DNA of 64,000 bases, taken from assembly GCF_901933205.1 (NCBI RefSeq), contig NC_044581.1, forward strand, positions 15,961,501 to 16,025,500. The letters run 5' to 3'. Made by a program: the position numbers and the translations under genes. Position 1 is the first letter of the stretch. Every line of letters starts with the position of its first letter. The stretch is from Camarhynchus parvulus. Taxonomy: Eukaryota; Chordata; Aves; Passeriformes; Thraupidae. The notes under the pieces are model-generated. The model was not told the DNA's origin. It saw only the letters and a program-made list of their open reading frames with translations, and did no database searches. Below are positions 28,301 through 41,172 of this stretch, in pieces.

Positions 28301-30651
28301 CAATTAGTGCTACTACCAGCCCTGTGGAGCAGGAGACACAGTAAACTTTCTCTTAGAATCCATTTAAGACTATTTCTGCTGGTGGATGCAGTAATGTATT
28401 GGCATATATTTCATCCACACGCAAGACTGGAAGAAGAGAGGCAAATATTTCCTTGCATTATCAGGTAGAAATAAAAAGGAATGGATTGAAGCACACTTGG
28501 ATCAGGGGTATAAAAGCAAGTAGCTTTTGTTCTCTGATACTTCAGGGAGAGTGTGGAAATTGCTTTTGAATAGGGAAATGAGCCCATGACACCCTTGAGA
28601 AGTGCTTACATTTCATGACACAGACAGCAAAAATGAAGTGTAAAACAACTGTGTTAGAGCCAAATAGACAAAATAAAGACAGAAGAAATAAACTCTATCT
28701 TCTGGGGCTAGGCACAAATGTTGGTGTCACTGATGTCCTCAGTAAAGCTTTCCCTAACCAGGTCTCTGTTTCTTTCCTTGCAGGGGAGCAGCATCACCAG
28801 ATCAGCTCCATACATAAGGAACGTGTGCCAATTTATTACTTAGAAGCCAGCTAATATATTTCAGAAGGCAGACTACTCCTGTAAAATACTGCTTCTTCAC
28901 AGTAATTAATCAGCAGCTTGCTCAATATAACAGCTTTGTCCTTATTTTTCTAATAAATGGCAAAGCAGCTCTCCCCATATAGCCTCCTGTTGCTAATTTA
29001 ATTAACTGGAAGCATGTGACTAGTTTATCTTTAATAGTGCACACTTTTTCTTCAGAGGAATCCATCAATGCTTCCTATATTATTTTCCTGCCTATTTCCC
29101 CATGCCCTTGCACTATCCATCAGGAACCAAACCTACTTTTTATTCCTCTTTCCCTGCAGCTCCAGGAGCTGTTGAGGCTCACAAGGGCAAGCAGCAGTGA
29201 CAGCCTGGCCTGCCCCAGAAACACAACCATGACTCACCACTGCACTTCTGCACGTCCAACCCCCAGTGTCTCCTGCCTTCCACCAAGTGTTTTCTGCCTC
29301 TGTGCCTCCAGAACTAATTAATTCTTAGCAGAGTGTTAACTAAGTAGATCAGGAAAGAGCTGTGGCTGCAGGCTGTATTTATGTAAATGGAGAGGTTCAG
29401 TCTCAGGCTGGTCAGCTTCTAACCTGTGCAACAGCAAATCTGAGCACAGGATCAATGCTCATCAGAAACACTGCCAAAGCACATTTCCTTGTTTGCCACT
29501 TCATTCCAGTGCCAGGAAACGCCATTCCCCGGGAAGGAAGGAGCTCACTGACCTTTGGTAGAGCTCACACCTCTGTCCATCAGAGCCCCCATTAAGGCAC
29601 TCAGTCACAGAAAGCACCTGGAGATGCTGAGACACAGCCCAGGGCTATGGCTGCGAGAGGCCAGAACTGGCAATTAAGAGATTTTCAGGCTGATCCATGA
29701 TCTTCCCACTAGTGTGCTGCATGGCACCAGGCAGGTAATGACATCCACCATCTCTCTGGTTATTTATCTACTAAATGCTACAGCACAGATATACCCACTA
29801 TGCACAAAGGAACATTCTGAAGACTCTAGGTTGTTCTTTAAATACAGGTATTTAACTGGCAGGCTAGAGAAAACAAGCTAAATTTCAGAGGCTGTAAAAA
29901 ATGCTAGAAAGCATAGAGCAGAAATAAATTACTTGTCTAATTAAATTCCTTTCACGTAGCTTGAATTGCATACAGTGTTTATGAATAATATATAGCAATT
30001 GAAAAGAATTGACTTCTGCTTACATAGTTAACAAGTCTGAGTTTCCTAAAACAGCTCATTTACCCAATCAGATTTGGTGGTAATCACAGTTAATGTCATG
30101 TATCTGAGGCCTTATTACAGAGCCACCATGCCTGTTTCAAAGTCTTGTCTTGTTTCTATCCCAGGCTTTTAATGAAATCATAACCATTGCCATCAACAGT
30201 GTGTGAATCTAAAAAGACTGCTGGGTTATGCTATTGCTTCCTGATAGTGGTAGGAAGGGTAGAATGAATTATGAAGTAACATGAAGTCCTGTTAAACAGA
30301 ATTAAATGCACAAGAAATTTTATAGGCACTTTGTAGGAACTTAATAATTCACCCAAGAGCAGCAAAGTTCCCATAGTCAGGTATAGAAAATGTTTTAGAG
30401 GGAAAAAAATGGCAATAAATAATTAATCTCCAGTACTTCCAAGATATGTTTCATTCATCTAAGCATACAGCAACAAAATAATATTGAATTTTAATTAATA
30501 TTTATTTCAGAGAAACATCTTGGGAAAAAAATATTTGCCAAGCCTAAATTAAGGATCACCTTACTCATGGCCCAGTTTTCATTCCTTTAGAATTTGTGTT
30601 CATTATATTTAATGTTAGCAAGGTAAAATTCAGGTGGAATAGCTTTCCCCT

Positions 30652-31030
30652 TAGCCTGGAGAAGAGGAGGTTCCAGGGAGAGCTCAGAGCCTCTTCCAGT
30701 GCCTAAAGGGGCTCCAAGAGAGATGGAAAGGGTCTTGGGAGAAGGGCTGGAGGGACAGGAGCCAGGGAATGGCTGCCAGTGCCAGAGGGCAGGGCTGGGT
30801 GGGATCTTGGCAATGAGGAATTGTTCCCTGGCAGGGTGGGCAGGCCCTGGCACAGGGTGCCCAGAGCAGCTGGGGCTGCCCCTGGATCCCTGGCAGTGCC
30901 CAAGGCCAGGCTGGACACTGGGGCTGGAGCAGCCTGGGACAGTGGGAGGTGTCCCTGCCATGGCAGGGGGTGAAGTGAGATGAGCTTTAAAGTCTTATAT
31001 CAACCCAAACCTTTCCACGAGTCTGAGATT
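30652..31030 (+). mobile_element. CR1 LINE 3' end in VAT1L intron 7
   Basis: About 375 bases match the songbird-type CR1 3' region. The blocks are agcctggagaagaggaggtt, gagagctcagagcctcttcc, ggggctccaagagag, gagggacaggagccagggaatgg (middle of the element), ggtgcccagagcagctgggg, atccctggcagtgcccaagg and gtccctgccatggcaggggg. It ends with gatgagctttaaagtctt and a decayed attctgtga-like tail (acgagtctgag). It is plus strand, antisense to VAT1L. The open frames across it on both strands are not genes. Confidence 0.93.
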
Positions 31031-33037
31031 CCCCACCTTTGAAAGATATGGTCTTTCTTTCAAATAGATTTGAAAGAGATTTGGCCTCTGTGTATAATTT
31101 GTTTGTGAGCACAGAATCAAGCTGCCCTGAATGATTCAAGTTTCGTTCCTCACTCTGCTTTCCCCACATCTCCATTTGCAAACCTGTTACATCAGTAAGA
31201 CACAGCTGCATGCATTTTTGTGTGCTTTGATATCTTGTATTAAGCTTGTGTTAGACCTGTGCGGGTACAAGGAAACAACGGTGATGAACAGATAAGGCAT
31301 TTAAATTTACTTTGAACTGCAAGAATTTATTTCATCCAGTCAGATGAAGAACAAAGAGAGTTCCAAGGCAGTATCAGAAGACAGGATATCTGCAGAGTTT
31401 ACACCTGTCCATCAGGAAAGCTGCTCACGAACAACTGCAAAGAAATTGTTCTGTCAAAGAAACACTCAAAACAAGCAGAGTCTGCTCTGTGGTGCTGGAG
31501 GAGCAAGCACAGCACAGACACTGCCAAGCTCATGGGAGGTTTCACAGAATGAGCTGCACTTCCCTCCTTCAACACCATAGGACTGCAAAGTAAATTGTTT
31601 TATGCTTATGAAAAAATTAATCTTTTCTGTATTTCAGAGTGGGTTATTACTTTGGTTATAAATTTACTTCCACTTTTATTCTGGTACTCTGTTGTTTTGT
31701 ATACCCTGAAGAATAAACACTGCAGAAGTCCTTGACTTCAAAGAAGGCATAATTTGTTCTGCTGGAGAATGTTTTCATCAAGCAGGAAAGACAAAAAAAC
31801 CTGCACACATTATTATGACATTGCAACTATTAGAAAAAAAAATAGACCTGGGATGGTATTTAGTATTCCTAACAAGATACCAGCCCAATCTGGTATTATT
31901 AGATTGCCCTCTTTCTACATTAAAAGTAACTAATGGGTCAATTTTCTCTAGGTCTCACTCCAGTGATACATGGCAGGCTTTTTGCCCTGAAGCCAAGATC
32001 ACAGAAATGCATAAATAGCTTTTGATGAAATTAAAAGTCTCTCCTTTAGGGGGTTCACTGTTATTATTCTGCTGTCATGGGTTTGAGATTTCCCATCCCC
32101 CTGCCTCTCAAATAATGATATTGCTGATATTTAACAGCCTGCACTGAGGTGGTAATTTATAGGAGAGGATGAGTTCAGTGGAAAAACACAGGTTTACAGT
32201 ACCTGAACCCTTTGAAGCCAGTGAGCAGTGCCAAAACCAGACATATTGTGGTTGCTTTGCCCTCCCCAAAACGTGCCATAAATTCTGTATGGAAAATGTT
32301 CCTTCATCCAGGTCTGTCACTGGATTGGAACTCAATAAAGCTGTAACCCTAAAGTAGGGCTCCTACTCTTTTCCTTTGCCTGCTAACAACACTGATAGCT
32401 AATGCAGGGAACAAAGAATGTGAGAACAGCAACCTATGATGAAATGTGCCTTTTACAGGAAATTTTTGCATCAGCAGGTACTCTATAATGTCACTGGAAT
32501 GTGATCAGTTGCACTGCATTCCTTTTTAGCTTCAGGTTCTTAAACACAGCTTGGGTTTCCTTAGCAAACCACCAGAGAAAAGCTCTGGCTTCAAGAGCAG
32601 GAAATCTCACTTAGATAATCACCGTATTTACAGCTAGACTACTGATACAGTAATTCCTTTAAAAGGCACATTTTCTCATATGTGGCTGTTCTCACATGTA
32701 TCTGTTCTCTGCATTATCTGTTAGTGTTATTTGCACACAAAGAAAAACAATACAAACCTTACAGGGAGATCTCTCATAATTATTCAGCCAAAAAGAACCC
32801 CAGTGACTCAGTGTAGTGTTCATTCCAAACGAAATTAAGGTGCAGGGCTCTTTCCAGTTAAAAATATTCTATGTACTGACCACAAGGCACAGTCACTAGA
32901 GCTCTCTGACAGTCATATCATGATCTGTAATATTTAGTGCCTCAATTCCACTGCTTTTGATCACAGCTGAGTGCCATGGTGTACTCCTGGGTCTGGGCCA
33001 TGGTTTTGGCATGACTGTTCACTTAAGTGAGGTGCTG

Positions 33038-33065
33038 CTAAAGGCATTATTAAAGGCATTATTGC
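33038..33065. repeat. 15-bp tandem duplication
   Basis: The sequence taaaggcattat is directly repeated with a 14-15 base period. This is a minor duplication in intron 7. Confidence 0.7.
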
Positions 33066-36000
33066 ATTACCACTACAAACCAGTGACACCTGGTGAATGC
33101 ATACTCTGTACCAGGACATGATCACACCACCCTCTTACTTTTTAAGAGTAAGTTACAGCTCTATTGCACAGGTTTCAGTGTCTCATCACTCTTGCTGACC
33201 CTAAGGCAGCAGGAGCCTTTGGTGCCATCACTGCTCCATATCAGGGCACTGCTTCAAACCCTCTGAGATTGAGGAATGCAGTGAATCCTTTGGGACATGG
33301 CACAGACCTGCAGGCAGGATGTTTTTCCATAACCTCACTCCTTACCCACATGGATCAAAATGCCCAAGTCTGAAACTTCTGGCTGCAGAGAGTCCCTTTT
33401 GAAACAAGCAGCTTCAGGTAAAGGGAAAGGTGCCCCAGATTATTTTGATGACTTTGACCATGACTGGCAGTTCCTGTGCAAGAATTTGTGGGGTTTGTTT
33501 TACACATGCTCAGTGCTAACTTTGACTGCTGTAAATCACCAAAGAAGGCACATATAACCTCTGTGTCAATCTACCTTGAACATAAATTTTCTTTTGCAAC
33601 TCTAAAGAGATGAAATCCACAGAATTTTAATAGAAAAGGGCAATGTGCATGTTTTTATTCAACACACTCGATTCTTTTGAGAACTGTCAGTTTTCATCCT
33701 GCTTACTAATTGACTACTGTGTAAAGCCAAATACTCACAGACCCTCAGGAGAATGCTAATGCATAAATGCACAGTACAAATTAATCAGAATGAAGACGAG
33801 TGGTAAATAGGCACTAACCAAGAAACAACTAAAAAGATCAAAAAATATTTGCTGAATACAAATTCTGTTTTAAACTCTATTGGTAATGAAATGCAATCCT
33901 ACCAGACAATCAGCTTTTCACTACAGAGCAGCATTTTAAGCATGTGCCACTACAAATCATCTCATCTTTTAAACACTTGAATGCATAAACAAATAGTTGC
34001 AAAGCAGCAAGATATCTCACCAGCAGCTAATTTATTGTATGACTTCATTCATCTCATGATGAGCAATTCCCAAGTTGTATTTCCATTTTAAAGTATCTGT
34101 GGATTTTGTTACTGTCACTTTTAGTTAAATCCTTCTGACTTTTCCACAATAAAGTGGTTCTAATTGCCTACTTGAGACAAGACTTGGCTTTACTGGGATT
34201 TATGGATGTAAGTTTGAGATTAAAATTACCCTTCCCAAACAAACAGCAGCAGCTAACACAGCAATACAAATAGTTTTTCTCCACAGCAGCAGTCAAGAGT
34301 CTGGATCCAGAGCTCCCTTGTGTCAGCAGTAATCTGATGCACTGAGGAGAACTGAGTCACTTCCAAGTTCCTCTTCTCAGTCAGTTGGCAAATTTGTTTA
34401 AGCAGCCTGCCCTGCAGAGGCAGGGCAATGCTTATCCTAAAGCAAAGGCCACTGCAACCAGGAATCCTTCCCCAGACTTTGTGGCCTTTGGATGCAGCCC
34501 TAAAGCACAGAAAGGAGGACACTTGGAGGGTTTATATCCTAATGAGAATGATCTCATGGACACTGAGGCAAACCTTCATGGTTCAACAGGAACAGCATCA
34601 AATTAAGTCCATCTAATAATTTCTGAGCAGTTCCAGCTATAAAATAATTTGACAATCAACTGGACATCATTAACACAGACTGCATAATAGGCAAATGGGA
34701 ATCTAATAACTTTCTCTAAGTTCTATATTATTGCCACTTGAAATTCCCATTACAATATTCTCTCATCAGTATATTCTTTAAAATTCAAACTGTGTGCTCC
34801 TGCAGAAATTACTAAGAAATAAGTACTGTTCAAGGAACCATACCAGGCTTTTAGAAGAATGAAGTATTTTTTGTTACACTCCATGAAGACCCATGTAACC
34901 TGACACAAAGCCTGTCTCTGGCTGTTCTCACATGCACTGGAACATAAAGCCCTCAGTTTTGGGGTCATCATGCAAGGAAACCAGCCTTGAGCAGCAAAGG
35001 GGAACACCCTGTGCACATAACTCATTGTCCTCTGCTCTGACACATGGATGGAAACTGATACAGGACTGAAAAGAGCAGCGTTTGTACTGTGACACAGCTT
35101 TGAAACAAAGCCAGGTGTCTTCCATGATCGCTTTAGACAGTCTGCATTAATTGTGAATTGATATTTTCACAAAGGAATACATGAAAACAAATGCAAATGC
35201 AGGGATTGTGCTGGGGGTATGCCTTTCATACAGAGATCAAACCTATTATGCATGTGATGGTACATTCAGGTATTTAAAATAAAACATTTGGAAAGGTGTC
35301 CCATGGTGAAGGCTCCTTTGAGAATTTTCCTTACAATATTTTCATTTTGAATGTCTCTGGATTCAAGATAACCTCTAAGGTAGAATTGCTAGACAGGGGA
35401 CACATGAATTTCCCCACAAGGCTCTGGAAAAGGCAATATTCCTCCACAGAAAACTAATCAGCCACTCATTTTGAAATGCCATGTAGGGAGTCCCCCTTTC
35501 TGCCACTCTCTAGTTAATGCACATTCTCAGTGCTCTTATGGGTCAGGAAGTTTCCTCAGGAAACCTGGGAAAAGCTGATCATGTGTTGGTTTAGTCTCTA
35601 ATAAAGCCTACTGGGAGAAGCAAATAAAGTGGACATTTGGAGCTCATCAAACTTACCCAACTGGAAGGGAAAAACAATCAAATGTCCACCTCTGAAAGGA
35701 GATGTTCAAGCTCTGGAATTAAAAATGAAAACCTACCAAAACAGAACAGAAATGCACCAACCTTTCTTCAGTCTGGTTCCATTTAGTCCTCAGCTATGAC
35801 ACATTCTCTGTGTATCATATTAATTTGAGAGTCAGCTCTATGTTGTTTTTATGCCCACAAAAATATACCTCAAAAATGATAATGCCCTGGATGAGTAATA
35901 TTTCAGTAATACTTTGCAATCAAATGAACAACTCTTGCACTACCATATCCCTTAAGGTAGAGCCAAGGCAGTTCCTCTGCCAATTCCAGACAGCTCATGG

Positions 36001-37738
36001 AAAGCCAGCAGGTGTGACAAATGAGCTGGAGTTGTCTAGACTGTGCTTTACAACAGATGTATTTACACATATCACAATCTACTGGTGGGGATGGTGCATG
36101 CTACTGCCAAATGTTAGATGAAATGTTATCAAACAGAAGTCTCCCAACAAATTCCCATCATGCTGACTATTGAGATCAGCCTGCCATGTGTAATTTTTCA
36201 TGTTATGGCATGTCCTCAATCAAGTATTGCTTAAGCTATTGTTAAGCTGTTTTAATTATCCTTCTCTTACTCACCAGTACATGAAAAGTATGTATTTTAC
36301 ATGAACAAAGAAATTGCAGAATGCCTGTCTAGAGACCTGTGCCACTTACATTTTTAAGCTCCTTCATAAGCTTACTTAAAAATTAAATTCAAAAAGACAC
36401 ATCAAAACCATAAATCTGATCCCACTTCTGGTTCATACTGCTCTGCAAAGGGCTCTCCCTTTCAGGCAGCAGCAGAGGATTTGGCCTTGCCTGAGCAGCT
36501 GCTCTTTATCACAACACCTGACATTCCTGGAGCAGGTGGATGCCAAGGAGAGCCCCTCAGTGTCCCCAGCTGCCAGCCCCAGGTGTCCCTGGGTGCTCTT
36601 GGTGACACTGTGGCCTCAGGCAGACCTTCCAGAGGAAAAGAAGGGGGTCCTGGGGAAGCTGTCACCAGGGAGGAGCCCACAGGGGCTGGACCCTTTGCAC
36701 CTCTGCCACCTGAAGTGTCACCTTGGGATGCACTGGGGCACTTGCAGGGACAGTACAGGGCTCAGAAAACAGCTCACAATCCTGGTAAAACACAGCCAGC
36801 CACAGTCTTAGTAAAACACAGCACTGCTCATGGACTGAGCCTGGTGGTGGTTACAACTCCCTCATGGTAACACCACCTACTGTGTTCCACCACAGACAGG
36901 ATTTTGTTGCAGCACCCTCTGAACAGTGAAATACAACACTACAGACACAACCCCACTCAGCAGAGCTATCACAGACACATCCTAAGTAATGTGTCAGGCT
37001 CAGTGCACTTCACAGACACAGAAACCATGAGTATTAATCTGCTGGTGCTCTATAATTGTGTTGTTTCTTCATATGGTAATGTCTGTTCACACCTCCAAAA
37101 ATACTTCTCTTCCTTCACCAGCATAACTATAAATGTCTCAAACAGCACTTTGAACAAGGGGTTTGTAACTGCCCAGGCAGGCAGCAGGTTGGTTTCTTGG
37201 CATGGCTTTAAGGAGAGCTGAGCAATTGGAGGAATTTAAAAAAGAACCGTAAGAAATCCACAGTCCACAACTGCAACTTACATTTAAAGGGAGTTCTGAT
37301 TTCTTTGTCTTTGACACGTTTTCAACAACTGCCAGAAAACTTGCAAACTTCCAAGGTTTGCTAGCACAACTGTGGCACTGAAACTAAAGCTTCTGTATTA
37401 AAATGCATTCTGAGGGAAAAGAATCTAACTTGTTTTCAATTCCATTGTTTGCATTTCACTCTGCATTTGTTAGTCACGTGCTTCATGCACTTAGGAAAAA
37501 GAAAGTTTTCTAAGATTGAAAAAACACATTCATTATTTGCATTTTCAATCAATATATACTTAGTAGAGAAATATGTGGATAACTCTGGATCTTGGATCTT
37601 ACAAATAGCAGGGGCTCTAGAGGCAACTTAGGCACAAACTAAAAAGCAGAAGACATTAATAACTAGAAAACATGTTTAAATATGATTTTACCTCTAAAAG
37701 TGATTATTTTTCAGAAATTTCAAAATGAGGACTCCTAC

Positions 37739-37933
37739 CTCTTCCAAAGCCCATAATGAATCAACCACAGGCTTGATCTTCTTACTGTTATATAGATTTA
37801 GGAGTTTGTCCATCACACCCTTGATCAGGCCACCTCGATTCTGTTTGAACAGTAGATTCAACAGGGAAAACCCAGCAATGACTTTGTTCTCCTCATACAG
37901 CTTGATAGGATTTACTTTCTCAACCTGCCACCA
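37739..37933 (-). CDS. VAT1L: VAT1L coding exon 7 (residues 294-358)
   Basis: The exon is 195 bases, exactly 65 codons, phase 0 at both ends. It begins WWQVEKVNPIKLYEENK, followed by VIAGFSLLNLLFKQ, a helical segment found in VAT1/VAT1L, then NRGGLIKGVMDKLLNLYNSKK. It ends IKPVVDSLWALEE, which leads back to the GroES-like half. The stretch after FKQ differs most from the mammalian sequence as I recall it (NRGGLIKGVMDK versus GRAGLIRGVVEK), all conservative. The acceptor is TTTCCAG and the donor is GTAGGA. The 24.6-kb intron 7 follows. Confidence 0.97.
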
Positions 37934-39676
37934 CTGGAAACCAATAAACAACAGCATGGTTAGAAAAACATTTTTCAAGACTTGTACAGGGAGGTTCACA
38001 AGCAAGCTGCCCGTGCAGATGTGACAAATGCCTCATCTGCCAGGTCTGAAGCAGCAGCCAGGAGGAGCACAAGGATTTGATTCAAGGAGGAGGAAAGGAA
38101 GGGTGCAGCTGACTGACAAACAGGAATAAAACACAAACTCATGTTGGAGAAGGTCAGGGTGTGAGAGGGATGGGGAACACATCTGGGTTTGTAAGAGGGT
38201 CTGGCAGCAAAGAGTCTGGATTTCCTTCCCCCTTCTGCTCTCCTGCTATCCCCAGACAGCCCCTGGAGTGCCCAGATGTTCACTGGCAACTCCTGGCCAT
38301 GACTCTGCTCAGAACCAAGGGAACCAGGCACTGCCTACCAGCTGCCAGTTACTTTACACCCATTATTATGTTTATGACACTTGAGCATGCCTCACAGTGT
38401 CTGATGAAAGGATTTTATTTCGTTTAGCCCAAGAGCATCATCGAGAGTGAGAGATGCCACTTCCCTGCAAATTTCATTTGAATGGGTAAATTTTTAATTA
38501 GAATTTTCATACAATTTTTATGAGTTAATTTTGTAGCATAATTACATAAAGAAACTAGCTATAACTAGTAGCTAATTTTGTATAACATCCAAAATTAGTA
38601 TAACTAATTTTGTATAACATACAAAATTTGTATGTTTTTTATTCCTTCAATTTATTCATATTTATTCTGTCAATAAATACCAATACTATCTGAAAAAGGC
38701 TTCAGTTGAAATTTATCTCATTGGGCCAACGTACCCTACACATTATATGCAACTGGATATTCTTACATTACCAGTAAAAAGGCTGCATAGCAATGATTAT
38801 CTTGTTTTTGGTCACAAGTGTGTGACAATGACAGGGATCCTCCCACTACAACCATTAAGACAATGTAGGAGGCACAGAACAGCTCCTTGCTCTGACTCCT
38901 CTTGTTTTCAGCTACACAGACACTTTTGAAGCCAATTCCTCCTGGGAAGAGAGTGTTGCTGGAAGCACTAAATGAGATTTTGGCAAATAGATCATAGGAC
39001 AGATGTTCAGAAAAGACTTTTCCCTATGTTTTTCCTGGATGAAGGAATTGCTTTCACTCCTGGTTAACTTATTTCTTGCTGGCAGTTTATATGATTTATT
39101 TGTCCTGCTTTTGATCTCTAGGATTTCTGCAAAGATTTCTGTTGTTGTAGTAAGCTGAAGAAAAAGAAAATTGAACTTTGAATTTGTTGACATCATCAAT
39201 TAAGAAACAAATGCCACATCATCATCTCTTTGATGTCACTTGAACATGGAGAACTGAAAAATGCTTTTCTGTATGAAACAAACTTCTGAAAAGCTGGAAA
39301 TGAGTGGACACAGGCCCATTTAAGAGGTACATCTCCTTCAATTCACTGCATGGTCCTGACAGTGTTTTCAGATACAAGAAACCTTCAGGGTACAGTTAAT
39401 CATACCCATGGATGTGATATTTTGCCACAAGTAAATAAATAAATGCAGTCTAAACTTAGCTGTGTAAGAGATCTATGTGTCACAGACAATTTCAATGGCA
39501 ATGTGAAATGCACATAGATCCAGTTCTGGTCCAGCTGTGCTGCCAGGAGGAAACATGGCACAAAACCACAACACCAGAAGTAACAACTCAGCAGAGATAA
39601 ATGAAAATGATGAAGATGAAAATGCCACAGAAAAGACCAAAGTTAGAGGAAAGAGCATCACCACAGAGACACTTAC
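37934..39676 (-). other. VAT1L intron 6
   Basis: This 1.7-kb intron contains an AT-rich segment at about 38500-38640 with direct and inverted repeats (separate entry). Nothing else is recognised. Confidence 0.85.
38572..38634. repeat. AT-rich 32-bp direct repeat with internal inverted arms
   Basis: The sequence ctaattttgtataacat occurs at 38572 and again at 38604. Each copy is followed by caaaattag or acaaaattt, which can pair with its own beginning. The result is two successive weak stem-loops in AT-rich DNA. Confidence 0.85.
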
Positions 39677-39732
39677 TGATTTTGCAAAACTGAAGAAGCT
39701 TTTTGTCTCCCCAGTAACCATGTTAGATGAAC
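39677..39732 (-). CDS. VAT1L: VAT1L coding exon 6 (completes Gly275; residues 276-293)
   Basis: This is the smallest coding exon, at 56 bases. It has a TTTTACAG acceptor and a GTAAGT donor. It completes Gly275 and encodes SSNMVTGETKSFFSFAKS, a segment that in this family lies after the glycine-containing strand end and before the tryptophan-rich segment of exon 7. Phase and residue identity fit both flanking exons. Because the exon is so small, gene predictors may miss it. The assignment rests on near-identity to VAT1L and on phase. Confidence 0.96.
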
Positions 39733-40210
39733 CTGTAAAAGATGAGCACATTCACAAACAAGTTATTATCACAAGCTACAGCAGACCATTTAGTACATGT
39801 AAAATCATCTCTATGATTCATATTTAAGAAAAAAACATGCCCAGGTTTAAAAGAGATTAGTAGAAATACTTTGAGAATAAAAAATAACAAAGAGGCCAAG
39901 GCAACTAAGCCCTCCAGGCTTACAGGAATTCTCCTGTAGCACCCAATGATGTTTAACCATCTGTACTGTAGGTTCACTTTCAATTTTGGATTTGCTTTTC
40001 TAAATACTATTTAAAAATCTTTTTTTTTGTATTACCATTTATTTATCAATAATTTAGTCCATGGTCAGCTTCACTGAAACTCTTGATTGGAAATGATCAA
40101 ACTGAGCAAGCTCAGCGTGTCAATCACTAGTTCTGGAAGAAGGGGCAAGGATGCTTTTAAGTTCTGCAAAACTTTAGTTTTGAAATGTGTACCTGCTTTT
40201 TCCCACTCAC
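39733..40210 (-). other. VAT1L intron 5
   Basis: This is the shortest intron, at 478 bases, with GTGAGT...TTACAG borders. It contains only unique AT-rich sequence and a T run near 40020-40028. Confidence 0.9.
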
Positions 40211-40314
40211 CATATAAAATGTAAGTCCCAAGAGGTTTGAGAAGACTGAGGCCTTTCCCAGTATTTTCTCCACAAAGACAGTCCAAAACAATATCTACTC
40301 CATCTGCTGAGATT
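40211..40314 (-). CDS. VAT1L: VAT1L coding exon 5 (completes Arg240; residues 241-274 and first base of codon 275)
   Basis: The exon starts after an acceptor ending CTTTTAG-like sequence at 40315-40316 and encodes ISADGVDIVLDCLCG, a Rossmann strand (VDIVLDC) typical of quinone oxidoreductases. It goes on to ENTGKGLSLLKPLG and TYILY. The 104 bases equal one base, 34 codons and one base. The trailing G joins GT of exon 6 to form Gly275. The donor is a consensus GTGAGT. The intron that follows is the shortest in the gene (39733-40210, 478 bases). Confidence 0.97.
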
Positions 40315-41103
40315 CTAAAACAAGGAAAAAGCTCTTACTTTGCAGTAAGATACGCAGGGCTGGTTGTTAACAAAATGCTAACATTTTCCAGGTACTTTAG
40401 AAAGGACTCTAAGGCTGAGGCTTTGCTGTGAAAACTTTACCCTCATCAAAATACATTTCAGACTCATTCAGTGGCACAGTGCAAGTTTTTCAAGCTAGCC
40501 AACCCATGCCTCTTAGGCATTAAAGAGGGGCAAACCATCTTGTTCCCCCTTTTTCAGGGCTTTCAGTAAAATTATATTATCAAAAGACAGGCAACAGATA
40601 CAAAGTTCTTTTTTGACTGAATGAAATAACAGAGAATGCTTTTCTATGAATAGAGAAAAAGGATATTTTTCTTATTCACATCTAATAATATTTTTCTGAA
40701 TTTGTAAGGAAACAGATCTTATCCTAATTTCTTTTCAGACAAAATTACTTGTAAAGTTATTTGCAGAATCTTCTTCTTCAGATATTTTATCAACTAGATA
40801 TCAGCTAAGACTTAAATCAAGCATAAAGAGAAGTCACCAAGATCTAGAAATCCAGCCCAAGTGTTACAATCAGGCCATTCTGTACTGTTTCAATAAACAG
40901 TTTGCATACTTATAACTTTCCAACAGCTCTGTCAATGCAATGTCAGTATAATGCTGAAGAAGAAGAAAAATACACTGAATATCCCGATTCAGGCTTGTAA
41001 TGCATCTTTCAGCTTCCTCACAAAACAAAGGTGAGACCCAGACATCCATTGGTTCCAAACAGCAGCAAAACCAGGCAGCTTCACTCCCTGGTACTGCTGC
41101 CAC

Positions 41104-41138
41104 ATTTGAGACAATAAATTGCTTTTATTGTCTCAAAT
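41104..41138. repeat. Perfect inverted repeat: 15-bp arms, 5-base loop
   Basis: The left arm, atttgagacaataaa (41104-41118), is the exact reverse complement of tttattgtctcaaat (41124-41138). The loop is ttgct. A second perfect hairpin begins five bases further on. No flanking element is recognised. Confidence 0.97.
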
Positions 41139-41143
41139 TTTGC

Positions 41144-41172
41144 CATCCAGTGGCTATTCAGGCCACTGGATG
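41144..41172. repeat. Perfect inverted repeat: 11-bp arms, 7-base loop
   Basis: The arm catccagtggc (41144-41154) pairs exactly with gccactggatg (41162-41172) around the loop tattcag. It lies directly beside the 15-bp hairpin at 41104-41138. Confidence 0.97.

Larger units (their letters stand above)
13169..37738 (-). other. VAT1L intron 7
   Basis: At 24.6 kb this is the largest intron, between GTAGGA (37738-37733) and TTTCAG (13174-13169). It has two antisense CR1 3' ends (near 14.0 and 30.8 kb), a short TATATATTGA repeat near 16.3 kb and scattered homopolymers. GC-richer patches near 20.5-20.8, 23.4-23.9 and 36.45-36.9 kb hold unsupported open frames on both strands. I see no nested gene, tRNA or recognisable small RNA. 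Confidence 0.8.

Noticed and set aside
30587..30983. Overlapping frames of up to 124 codons on both strands
   Set aside because: They lie inside the CR1 3' end, which is noncoding at this part of the element.
36462..36870. GC-rich patch with frames on both strands
   Set aside because: It is CpG-poor, resembles no family and has no splice context beyond chance. It is treated as intronic sequence.
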